Shown here in pieces: positions 1-11,000 of a stretch of 64,000 nt of DNA. The position numbers and the translations under genes are program-made. Source of the DNA: Limnomonas spitsbergensis. Lineage: Eukaryota; Chlorophyta; Chlorophyceae; Chlamydomonadales. The stretch spans positions 186,001 to 250,000 of the forward strand of contig JAYJMM010000109.1 in the NCBI GenBank assembly GCA_037349105.1, written 5' to 3'. The notes below the pieces were generated by a model. That model was not told where the DNA came from, made no database searches, and worked only from the letters and a program-made list of their open reading frames with translations. Position 1 is the first letter of the stretch. Each line of letters starts with the position of its first letter.

Positions 1-560
1 CAATAGACTCTTAACGTTTCTAGCTATTGTTCCTGATTATCAATCTGCAAGTTAATCGTCAATCCAAGTCTTACTAAGGGGAAACTGGCAGAGCAACTAG
101 GCCAACAGCGACTCTATAAGCATCAACAAGTCTCCTGATACGAAGCTGGCAGTGCATCTAGGCCAACAGTCGACCATCTGCAGCAATTAGCGTTATTCCT
201 GCCTCTTAACAAGGCATATCTCCAGTCTTACAGCTGGATATTACCACCAACCCACCATCACACCTCCAATCTACAGCCTTTCCTTTGGCTCCAAGTCGAC
301 CGTCTGATTTATCAGAGATATCTTCACTCATCAGAAGTCGCCAAGCAAGCGACTCATCACACAGATCAACGGCCACAATCGCCCAAGATCGTCCCAAGAA
401 CCCCATAAGTACCTCAAGTGTCGAGGCTTTACGAGATCTTGTCAACAGTATCGAAGAAGTCCAGGTGAAGTAGCAAGAGCTATCACCTGTTATCGAGCTG
501 ATTTCACTGAGTTACAGCAGTGGATCGAGAAGCTCTTACTATAAGCTCTGTAAGAGTTTA
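1..560. other. Unassigned segment with short possibly coding frames
   Basis: No gene is recognised. The block looks less GC-rich than its neighbours. Two imperfect copies of a ~30-bp motif around 'ctaggccaacag' lie near 90-115 and 145-175. A 62-codon frame (285-473, +) overlaps another open frame running to about 543, so a frameshifted fragment of a retroelement or other protein is possible. No motif supports a name. Confidence 0.3.
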
Positions 561-904
561 TTAGTACTTGTTTAATGTCTTGTGTTCTTTTCGCTTGGTG
601 CACCCATTCCTTAGGGTGCACCCCTGTGCCGCGACACAACTACAAGTTGCAGAAAACCAGGGCCTCCCACCCCTGCCTGCGGGCTCTCCGTCGTCCTCTC
701 TGGTTGGGAGGAAAAAAGAAAGGAACTAAAGGCTTGAAGAAAGACAGAGAGGAGCGCAAAGGGCAAAGAAAAACACCCCTCCAGAAAACGCAAAAGGCAG
801 ACCGAAGGAACCCTGCCTCTCCTGCCTCTGCTGCCTCTAAAAGCAAGAGAGAGACAAAATGGGAAAGAGCCAGTCCCCATGAGGCAAAAAATACAGCAAG
901 CTAA

Positions 905-1930
905 CCCTCAACAGAGTCTACCACATCCTTGACAAAAGCCAGAGCCTACCACCCATGCCTGCCCTGGTACAACTGCTGAAAGTCCGTGGCGCCCTTCAGG
1001 GGGCCGGCCCAACCTCTCGCCCTCGGCCTCTCCTTCACGCTAGGGCATTGAAAGCACACATGCAGCGCTTCCTCCACATGTTAGCCGTGTCCCTCAGCCC
1101 AATACCGTTGGCAGTAGCGTGTGTCACGCTGCTGATCGCTGCGCCGTCCTCTATTATCAGCTGTGTTGGCCGCTCCGAGTGGCAGTCTTAAGTTAGTGCA
1201 CACACGAGCGCACGCCTTTATGATAAAACTAATTAAATCAGCAAAGAAGTTTGTATGCTTGTGCGGTTCCTGATGCGCCAGCACGGCGCCTGCTGTAGGC
1301 TGAAACTAGGCGTGGTAGGCGGCCGCAGACCTGTGTTTGGTGGCGTGGTCCTTAGGGTCTGCCCGGCCGACGACCTCCATATGCACCCGCTCATGTGCAG
1401 CGTCCACTAGCGCTAGCACCTTAACGACAGGGAGAGGTTGTAGGTCAGCCGCTGCCTGACGCAATTGGGGGGCGGCTGCTCCCCGCTCTAGCTCCTCTAA
1501 GGCACGTAGCAGTTCACTGCACCACTTGCGTCCTCCAGTGGTCTGACTGAGCGCGAGGTGCATATCAGCCATGGCTGCCGCCATGAGTGGGCTGTCTTCA
1601 TGTGCTGCCGGTGCTACCGCTGCACTGTAGAAGTACATGGCGCCACCAACCTCGCTGTAACGGTTGGATTTGTAGCTCTCTCAGGACTCCCCAACTGGCG
1701 GCTGAGGCAGGGAGCCCCGCTGCCTGACGCAGGTGCTGTAGAAAGCTGGACTGCAGCTTGCTCTGGAGATAGTGTTTCGGTCGGAGGTGACCGGTGGCCC
1801 ACACCACATCCCCGTAGTTGGCTGCAGGCGCTGCGTACGTGGCCCCGCTAGCCGGATGCGAGTAGGCAAATGATGCCTCAGGCGCACCTTGGCTACACGC
1901 AAGTACGCTACACTCATGGCCACCCTTGAG
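905..1930 (-). mobile_element. Decayed LINE 3' portion (minus strand)
   Basis: Reading the minus strand from 1923 down to 905 gives broken frames that align in order with the C-terminal half of the LINE protein at 31960-34331. A stretch with HLPTRIRLA comes first, then an MYFYSAAVAP segment (1638-1306) matching FYNAAVAPEA, then TADNRGRRSDQQ matching TADTRGRRNGQR, then a decayed zinc-knuckle stretch and the 3' end near 905. Frameshifts and stops show that it is dead. It is more divergent than the copies at 31-35 kb and so probably older. Identity was judged by eye. Confidence 0.8.
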
Positions 1931-2159
1931 TTTTAATTTATACCTAAATCACAACTCAAGGGATAAAGGGAGGTTAAGCTGCCGCACAGATGTCACAGAA
2001 AATCAATTAAGCCACTACCGTACATGAATTGAATTTATGTAGGGAGGTCGCACAAAGGATTGCGCACCCGCTGCAGCAATTTTCCTGCAAAATAGATCCA
2101 ATGCATTTACCCTGAAGAATCGTCCCTAGCCCGTCTGCTTCCCGACACTGAACTATGCT

Positions 2160-2410
2160 CGTACTCCTGTTGTTGCTGTCACTTAGGCAGGGACAGGCAA
2201 GGCAGGCAGGCAAGCCAAGTGCCACCGCACTGAAAGAGTGAAAGGTGCTTGCTCCAGCTGCTACTGCTGCTTCCACTCAGGCGGGATGGGCCAGGCAGGC
2301 AGGCAGGCAGGCAAGCAGCATGCCAAGTGCCACCGCGCTGCAAGGTGCTTGCTCCTGCTGTTTCCACTAAGGCAGGGACGGGCCAGGCAGGCGGGCATGT
2401 GGCACGTATT
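2160..2410. repeat. Imperfect ~100-bp tandem repeat (GGCAGG-rich)
   Basis: About two and a half imperfect units share 'gccaagtgccaccgc', 'aaggtgcttgctcc' and runs of 'ggcaggcaggc'. Short minus-strand Cys/Pro/Leu-rich open frames here are products of the repeat. No gene is supported between 1930 and 2828. Confidence 0.6.
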
Positions 2411-2827
2411 ATCATAACATTTTTGCTGATGCACAAAAAATAATTTACACGGCCTTACATGCATTGGGTTACCTTTCGGCGTCATGATGTGGTGAAGGAT
2501 GACTCGACCGCTACCAGCCTCCTCAGTCTGAATAAACTCCTCAAAGTGCAAGGGTGGCCTGGGGGTATGGGCATGGCATGGAAATTTCCATGCGAAGGAC
2601 AGGCATCCGTAGGAACGTCACACACGCATGCTGCTGATGTCATTTGAGCTCCTCAACTGCTGCCAGACCCCTGAACACACCCGTTCACGAAGGTCATACA
2701 CTGTTTCTCCGCATGCACTAGGAAGGGGAATTTCGATCAACAGCCATCAAAGAGGCCATGCAGTAATAAGATTTCCTGTGAAATACCATGCACCTACTCT
2801 CAAATTAAGGCTGACTGCCACTCCTCA

Positions 2828-3530
2828 GATCAAGTTGGTCTGAGCCACCACGGCGCCCTCAAAGCAGGGCCAGGAGGGCCATTAAGAGCGAAAAAACCCC
2901 AAACCAACTTCTCAGAATTCAGCTAAACTGGAACAGCACTCCTGATATATGTTAAAAAAGGCATAGCATTGGTGTTCTGGAGGAATTAGGACACCTGCAA
3001 GTTGGCCTGAGCCACCGCGGCGCCCTCAAAGCGGGGCCGGAAGGCCGTTGAGAGCGAAAGAAATAAAAAACGCCTTCTCAGAAATCAACCAACTGGATCA
3101 GCAGTCCTAAAATATGTCAACAAAGGCATAGCATTGGTGTTCTGGAGGAATTTGACACCAGCAAGTAGGCCTCAGCTACTGTGGCAGTGTGGCACCCTTA
3201 AAGCGGGGGCCGAGAGGGCCATTGAGAGCAAAACGGCATCCCCCAAAACATCTCCTCAGAATTTCAACAAACTGGAACAGCAGTCCTAATCATCTATGTC
3301 TGCCACAGTGGTCTTCCTTAGGAATTAGGACACCAGCAAGTAGGCCGCAGCTACCATTGCAGCCTTTGAAGGAGGGCTGAGGGGGCTATTGAGATCCAAA
3401 CGGTCCCTCATCACATCCTCAGAATTGAACAAAACTGGACATGTAATCTTGAACTGTGTCAACGAAGTCACAGGTGTCTGAGGGAATAAAGACACCTGAG
3501 AGTTGGTCTCAGCTACACATGCAGCCACCG
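2828..3530. repeat. Diverged ~165-bp tandem satellite, 4-5 units
   Basis: Units begin near 2829, 2996, 3161, 3332 and 3497. Each opens with a variant of 'gcaagttggcctgagccac', followed by a GC-rich 'gcgccctcaaagcggggcc' stretch, 'cctcagaatt', 'aactggaacagcagtcct' and 'ggaattaggacacc'. Units differ by many substitutions and small indels, so the array is older than the intronic arrays further on. No coding capacity is evident. Confidence 0.75.
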
Positions 3531-3534
3531 GCAA

Positions 3535-4120
3535 GGCGTTGCAAATAGGGAAGGGCGCAATGCATGAGGACGGGGTGCAATGACTGTAAGGGCGGGCAGT
3601 GTCAGTGGGGAGCTGCGACCAATGTCAGGGCGAAACACATACGTGCGGTCGTTGCGCATGAGAGCTGGGAGCTGCCACCCACAGCAGGGTGCTGCAGGGC
3701 GATGCAATTAATGACACGGCGCTCGACATACGGGGGGCATTGAGCATCAGGGCAGTGCACAGCAACGACAAGCATGGTGCACAAACAGGCAAGCGCCACG
3801 CATACAAGCGGGTTGCAGAGGATGCGGGTCGGCACTATGATAACCACCGACATGGACTTAGGTAGCTGTGCATGGGAGCGGATTACAGAGCATGCGGGTG
3901 GGACACTGCAACCACCAGCATGGCGTTGCACATGGGGCAGGCGCTTTGCATGCAAGTTGGGCACTACAGCCAATACCAGGGCGTTGCGCCCTTGGGCGCC
4001 CGCCGGGCAGGCGCTGTGCATAAGGATAAGGCGTTGTGCATGCAGGTGGCGCTTTGCAGCCTGGTGAGGTGCTCCACATACTGGCAAGGCATGTTGCTGT
4101 GACTGTTGGGGTGTTGTGCA
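3535..4120. repeat. Degenerate GCATG-rich repetitive tract
   Basis: GC-rich sequence with irregular recurrences of 'ggcgttgcgcatg', 'gcgctttgcatgca' and 'gcatgcgggt', without a fixed period that can be measured by eye. A similar tract lies at 7195-7420. The overlapping Cys/His/Ala-rich open frames on both strands are a by-product of composition. Confidence 0.4.
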
Positions 4121-6850
4121 TGCGGCCATGCACCCACCGGCAGAATAGAGCAAGACAACCCTCGGTCTCGGCCAGGGCTCGGGTTATAACCCCGGTAACA
4201 GATTCGGTCACACGATTACCCTTTATACATATACATATATTGAACTGGCGACGCAGCGGCATCGTTGGATCCAAGCGCGCGTAATCCGCGCACAGGGCGG
4301 GTCAGATGTATCGACACGTTTTAGGGGTACTGAGGTTTGACCCGCCGTCCCAAGCTGGTTCACACTAGCAGTACCAACTGCAATTTGAAGTAATCTCGCT
4401 AAGAACTGCCTCGATCGACCTGGTGAGTTGCTACATCGTCAAGTGCTGTAATCAGCTTGCCATACACGGTTCATTGAGGTCTGTTGGGGTATCATTTGAA
4501 TCCTAATGGCAGTTGGATGCCAAAGACTGCCCCGTTGGGTACCAAACTTGCGGCGGCTGAGCCTGACAAGTGGCAAAACCCGGTTAAGGTAGCACCTGAA
4601 GTGGGTGTAGGTGGGCCATAGACGGAGGCATTGCCACCCTCCCTGGGTCATTTGGCCAATCCTACATGCAGATATGGCCTTCCATGTGGCCCACATCAGG
4701 GCTGTCTTTGATAGATTGGAATTCACTCCATACCTGTCTGATTGCTATGATATTTGGTGATTCAGAGAGCCTGAGAGTAGCTCATTAAGACTGCCCACCC
4801 AATTTTCGCACCATTCCCCACTCCAGAGGCTGCAAATTTGGGGCAAAGGTGGCTTGTCAGGAAGCCATGCCCCTTGCCCCATGCAGCCCCTCAGCCATGC
4901 AAGCTCCCATATCACTGCCACTGAGTTCCAGAATGCCTCAAGTCAGGTATCCACTCTTTATTCACACATCTTGATTTTCATGTCCTTTATTCCAGGCCCC
5001 CCTTCTTATCTGAGCTGAGCCAGCCAGATCTGCCGAGGACTGGTTTTGCGAGAGGATGGAAAAAACAGAACTGGTGGTTTCAGAGCCACAACCCTAGGCT
5101 TTACAGCAGGTAATACTTCAGCTATGGAGGCCAGCACTGCAATGTAACATCCTCAAAAAATTAGAGGCAGGCCCCTCAGCATGGCCAAGTTATCTCGAAA
5201 CATAAATTTATTGGAGCTGGTGATTCTGTCAAGTGGACTCCTTAAGCCCATTGTGTTTGCGTTTGATTATCTCAAGGGACAGTTGTTGCCTACCAGTATT
5301 ATTGCACTGCTAGCAATCAGGTTAGAGCACAGTCAATGTGTAATTGATATCAAGTCATGACCTAACCTCCTTGCACTGCTGGGCTTGTCCACATTTTTAC
5401 GATACATATGACCCTCTGTAGATCTCAAGTGAAACTCATTGCTGGCAACACTGTACAGCCTCGTAAGCCCTGCTCGCTGCTCGTGACAGCTTTTGTATCC
5501 AAAGGAAGGCAGATTGCCGTGTTCGTTATAGATTGAGTCTCTGCAATAGTAACATTATATCGCAAAAGGGAATCTTCCCTTGACCGCCATCGCTTTGACA
5601 AAATACTCAAGACATGCTCAGTGTCTGACATCTTATAAAACTAGTTTATTTTTTTACAACTTTGGAGTTTCAACTGATCAGAGCTCTGCTTGCGTTTTTA
5701 TCTGCGTGTGACATTCGACCCAAAGGATGATCTGAGGCAGCCTTGACGCACCACACCCAACGTTGCCGCATCATGCCTCCGATTAGGGGGACGCACGGTG
5801 TCCTCTTTGTTGGGACTGTCGTCTTCGTCGGTAAGTCCACTGGCATGGCCTGATGCGCCCGATCAACGGTGCACCCGATCCTCGTCAGCCCTACCCTCGC
5901 CCTCCCGCACCCTGACCGGTTAGTGTCATGGTCGATTGCCATGTCATGCAGTTTGCTAAGATCTTTATCCATAGGAGTCTACTTCTAGGTGCATACTTAT
6001 TACTTGCCACGGCTCACACACAGCCACAAATCTCGAGTGCTTCCCACATCTTGCGCGCTGTCCGCATGCATGGCATGACGGGGCATGCACTGCAGGACAT
6101 CATCTCGAAATATTCATTAGTTTGAGTGAATGCCATGGCAGCGCTCCTAGATTTCGTGATGTGTGTTAGAGAAAAAGAAAGAAAGATATACGCCCTGAGG
6201 CGTGGATTTTGGAAGGCACCCGTTTGGCCGCAGCACTGGGTAATCTACCATCAAGCTTCGTGTGCGGCTAGCCGGCACCCGGGAATACCAGAAGTTTGCC
6301 ATCCCCCATCCCTTATTTACTAACACGGATGCATCCACGATTTTTAACCTGTGATTTGTTTGCTACATGGTCCTTGCATCTCCTGATACCTCGTGCATGC
6401 TAGACGTTTTGAACAGGGATAGCGGTGCAGATCACACCTATGTCTAGATATGCTTATAGCATCATCCAAACTCTGCAGTCACCTACAAGTATTTTTGATC
6501 TATGTGAAATGCATTTGGCACACGCGGGTACACAAGTGTTTCGAATACTCCCTCCATAGCTGCATCCCTTCTTACGGCGGAGAGGTCCTGGTGTGCTATG
6601 TCCTTTCTTGGCTCGTGCGTCAGCCCTATGGCTGGCATAACTTACTTCCATGGGCTTAATGGCATCTGGAAGCTACCCGTCAGCCTCCCGATCATGCGCA
6701 CTAAAAAGAGCTTGGACACTCATACCCTCCTGCCAAGAGCAGGTTCATCTTTCATAGGAAAGGCTGCTTGCCTGCATGATGTGAGGCATGAATGTCCATT
6801 TGCTGAATGTACAATCAGCATGTGTTGCGCAAGTGATCCAGTGTAGCACG
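4121..6850. other. Intergenic region, no supported gene
   Basis: Only short, low-quality open frames (longest about 100 codons) on both strands. None shows a recognisable motif, consistent codon bias or paired splice signals. No RNA gene was identified by eye. Confidence 0.5.
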
Positions 6851-7059
6851 GCATCTTGGTGGCTGCCTTGTTGCACTCCAGATGCCTTAAACAGCCCTTC
6901 CATGCCCTGCCCATCAGCCCCCCCAGCCCATGCCCCGCCCACATCCTGCCCCTGCCCCGCCCCCGCCCACACCCCTATTCTACCTGCTGCACACCAGGGG
7001 TCTCTCTTTACTTTCTGGTCGTCACGCATCACTTGCACCTCCCCGGCTATCTCACCAGC

Positions 7060-7185
7060 ATGTCGGAACCGCACCAGCCGTCAGGACTAACAGCCCAGCA
7101 GCTAATTGGCAATGGCATTCTGGACGCCTCCAAACCCATGGACTTTGCGACAAGGGTCATGGAGAACGGCGCTTTCACAAGGCAG
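7060..7185 (+). CDS. Candidate 5' exon of the GT77 gene (tentative)
   Basis: A 42-codon frame starts with ATG at 7060, just after a possible acceptor (ctcaccag, ending 7058). It ends at CAG|GTTTTG (7185/7186). The peptide begins MSEPHQPSGLTAQQLIGNG and continues with an acidic/amphipathic stretch, unlike the repetitive composition around it, and lies 835 bp upstream of the EF-hand exon. It ends in phase 0, whereas the 8021 exon needs two preceding bases, so another exon would have to intervene or this exon is wrong. No signal anchor is visible. Confidence 0.3.
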
Positions 7186-7194
7186 GTTTTGCCA

Positions 7195-7420
7195 GCAAGG
7201 GGCACTGCATAGGCATGTGCATGCTGCTCCTTTGGGCAACTGCATGGGCCGCCGCACAGAAAGGTGCATGGGTCGCTGCATGAGCATATGCATAGGGCAC
7301 AGCGTAGGCATGTGCATGCAGCTCCTTTGTGCATGGGCTGCCCCATGGACGTGTGCGTAGGGCACTGAACGAGTATGTGCTCTCATGGGCATTGTTCGGG
7401 ACCGCTGCGTGGACATACGA
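7195..7420. repeat. Degenerate GCATGTGCAT-rich tract
   Basis: Irregular recurrences of 'ggcatgtgcatg', 'gcagctcctttg' and 'gcatgggctgcc' form an imperfect tandem tract resembling the one at 3535-4120. It would lie in an early intron or the 5' flank of the GT77 gene. Nothing else is seen up to 8020. Confidence 0.4.
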
Positions 7421-8020
7421 AGCATCGATACTCTGACGATGGGGCATTGAATGATAGGTGCATTATTGATAGTTCGATTCCGATTAGGTATCATACACAC
7501 CATTATCAGGGGCTACTGCATAGATGATAGATGTGGTGCCTGCGCTGCACTGCTTCGTTTAGACAGCTTCAGCTACTATTCAGGTACATCACGGCTGTGA
7601 AAGCCTGGTACGGCAAGCCATGCTGTTTTGTCCTGTGGCCGTACGCTGTCACACAGCCTACAGTCGAAACACGGCCGTGGGCCCGTCAATTTTGGTCCTC
7701 ATCGGCCCATTTCTTGCTGCCCAGCGGCCTGTTGATGCTGGTCTGGTGCGCACCAATTCAAGCGCTGCTGCACTAGTTAGGCGCTTAGGATGCTGCTTCA
7801 CTTGGGCGCTCGAATGCTGCACGTTTTGGGGAGAGAGAGGGGGGGGGGCGCTGCAAGTGCTGAGCAGGAGTAAAGTGGAGCGTTTGAGGAGGGGCGCCTT
7901 GCTCGGACCTGGATCCTGAACAAAAGTGCGCCATGCATGACCTCCTTGCCTTCCTAGCCTGCTCTGCGCTGCTGGGGGATTATTCTGCATTTTTGTGATT
8001 CTGTGTGTGTGTCCCCTTAG

Positions 8021-11000
8021 ATACGATGCTGACAAGGACGGAAAGCTGGGAGGGGAGGAGTTCCACACTTTCCTGTCGGATCTGGCCAAGTCGCGCCTGC
8101 TGCCCGATCGTACGCGCACGCGCCAGGATGCAATCGATCAGGGAGAGGTGGAGCCGTGTGAGGGAAAGGAGGAGAAGCCGAGCGAGGCCGGGCCAGACAA
8201 AAGGAAGCCTGTCAAAGTCGAGCCTGTCAAGGTGTGTGTGATGGATGGAAAGTATCAGAAGCAGGTGCCCTGTTGGACCCAAATTCTAGCAAACTTGGGG
8301 GCGCAGTTGCTTACAAAGTAAATGAGAGGCACTCAGGCACCCCTTTTGAACTGCCTGCCGGAGCTCTTTTATGTGAGGTATGCCCCCCCCCCTACGCCCC
8401 TGCCTGCTAACATGTACCGCGTCCCCTCACCTCCAACCCTTGGCTCTTGAGCCCTGATCTCAGAATTCAGAATTCAGAGAGCCCTCCCACGCCCCCTGGT
8501 GAGCGCAGCTGCTTGCTATTTGACCCACCTTTTTGTCCTAAGGACCCTGAGACTCCATCTTGGCGCCCACTGAATTGGAAATAAACGAAAATGTGAATTT
8601 CCCACGCTAGGAAGAAGAGCCTGCCAAAGTGGAGCCCGTCAAGGAGGAGGCCGCGAAGGTGGCGCCCGACAAGAAGGCGCCTGTCAAGGAAGCTGAGCCG
8701 TCGACGGCGGTGGTGTCCACAGCGGGTGGCACAGGCACCTGCGCTGAGCTCTCCAAGGAGCTCATCCAGCAGTTTGCGCAGAACGGAACCATTATGCTCA
8801 CTGTGTGCGACTGGCGCATTTTTGAAACATTCGGTACGGGGGCAACATGAGGGCGGGGGCGAGGGGTGGTGCGCCATTGCGCTGCTGAGGGCTCAGCGGG
8901 TGGCGCTGTCAGGAAAGAACCTCGACCTGCACTCGAAAAGTAGACCTGTTCTCGATCCTGACCTCGACTTGATTCATTCCCTGCCTGCAGGTATCAACTG
9001 GATGAAGCACCTGAATGGGCTCGGGGTCAAGTATTACATTGTGGGCGCAACAGATAGGAAGACAGCGGAGTTCTTATCGGGCCAGGTAAGACGGGTGGCC
9101 TCCACATCTCAGTCCTTGCCCAAGGGGAGGGGAAGGGACTGGGGGGTTTGCTAAGGACTTGATGCCTTATAGCCAGCAAGGGGGCTGGAGGCCCGTGTCA
9201 GGGTGCCTGAGGAACCGCACCCTACATGTGCTCAACTGAATCCATTAATGAATGATGGCACCCCTTGATGGCGGATACCGGCCTCCCCTCGGTTCTCACC
9301 TCATATCTTGTGCCTGGTGCACCCCAGGGTAATCACCCTTGCTTCAAGTTCTTTGAGGAGGGAACCGAGGCGATAGCTCCAACGGACTACAAGTGAGACT
9401 GACGATGTGTGGGAGGGCGGGGGAGGAGCCAAGGGTCCCTGTGATGGAGAGGCCAAGGGAGAGTCTTAGAGCAATGGACACTAGTGAGTCGAGGCCCCAC
9501 TTTCTCTCTCAGCCTACACAAGTGTGTCTACCAGCTTTTCGCTATCCATGGTATGCAGTCATTCGTTGGGGAGGCCTGGGCTGAAGCACGGCCAGGGCAA
9601 TGGGCCAGGCTAAGGCTTTGGTGGCCATGGAGGGAAATGAGGGGAGGCTGGATGAGAAGTAGGGAAAAGAGGCAGGTTGTGGGACGAATTAAGCAGCATT
9701 AATCTTACAGCGCCTCATGCCTAGTGTTTTCTGACTACACCCCTCCTGGTCCTGCCCTGCTCGCTTGACACAAAAAGCGTCTGCCTCCATCTGTATTATT
9801 TCAATTGATGCATGGGCGGTTCCACATTCCCCCCGCAGGTATGGAGATGACCACTACCGCGCAGCCACATGGCGAAAGGTAGGTGTCTGGGTAAAGGGTT
9901 TATGTATACAGTAAACTCCAATGGACTTCATCATTGTAATAAGAACCATAATTGTGTCCCCTACCCCCCCAATACTGCCTACCCCCCAATACTGCCTACC
10001 CCCCAATACTGCCTACCCCCCAATACTGCCTACCCCCCCAATACTGCCTACCCCCCAATACTGCCTACCCCCCAATACTGCCTACCCCCCAATACTGCCT
10101 ACCCCCCAATACTGCCTACCCCCCAATACTGTCTACCCCCCAATACTGCCTACCCCCCAATACTGCCTACCCCCCAATACTGCCTACCCCCCAATACTGC
10201 CTACCCCCCAATACTGCCTACCCCCCAATACAGCCTACCCCCCAATACTGCCTACCCCCCAATACTGCCTACCCCCCCAATACTGCCTACCCCCCAATAC
10301 AGCCTACCCCCCAATACTACCTACCCCCCAATACTGCCTACCCCCCAATACTGCCTACCCCCCGATGCCCCACCCCATCCCATTACCCCCCTATTTTTTT
10401 CCAATATCCCCCACCTCAACGCCTCTTTCCAAGACCCCCTCTTCCTCCATTGCCCCCCCTCCTCCTTAACGCCCCCTCCTCCCAATACCCCTTCTCCCAA
10501 TACTGCCTCCTCCCAATGCCCCCCCCTCCCAATAGCCCGCCTCATTTGCATAGTCTCCCCACCTCAATGCCTCTCCTCTTCCCAAGACCACCTCCCCCTT
10601 CAATGCCCCCCCCTCCTCCAATGCCCCCCTTTTTATACCCCTCTCCCAATGCCTCCCCTTTTCTGAAGCCTCTCCACCCACTCCTAAGCCTCACCCTCCC
10701 GCCCGCTATGCCCCTCCCTCCCTCCCTCTCAGGTGACTGTTGTTGAGAAGATCGTGGACTGGGGCTTCAATGTGCTACACAGTGATGTGGACGTGGTGTG
10801 GTTCCGGGACCCTCTGCCCTACTTCCTAGGACCGCCCTGCAAGGACATTGATGTCGCAACATCGACAGGTGCGCAACACAGGAAACAGGCACAAAGAAAT
10901 CAAAGAAGAATGTTACTGGACATGCCCTCACCGGCAATTCGAATATCTGTAGCTTGGGATGGAAAAGGGGCCACGTCACCCTGGACATGCACTGGAAAAG

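Noticed and set aside
955..1191. Plus-strand frame (78 codons) in the first kilobases
   Set aside because: It is the antisense shadow of the decayed minus-strand LINE.
9869..10746. Pro/Tyr-rich frames of 180-265 codons
   Set aside because: Translations of the 17-bp C-rich minisatellite in all frames, lying in an intron between two phase-compatible exons.
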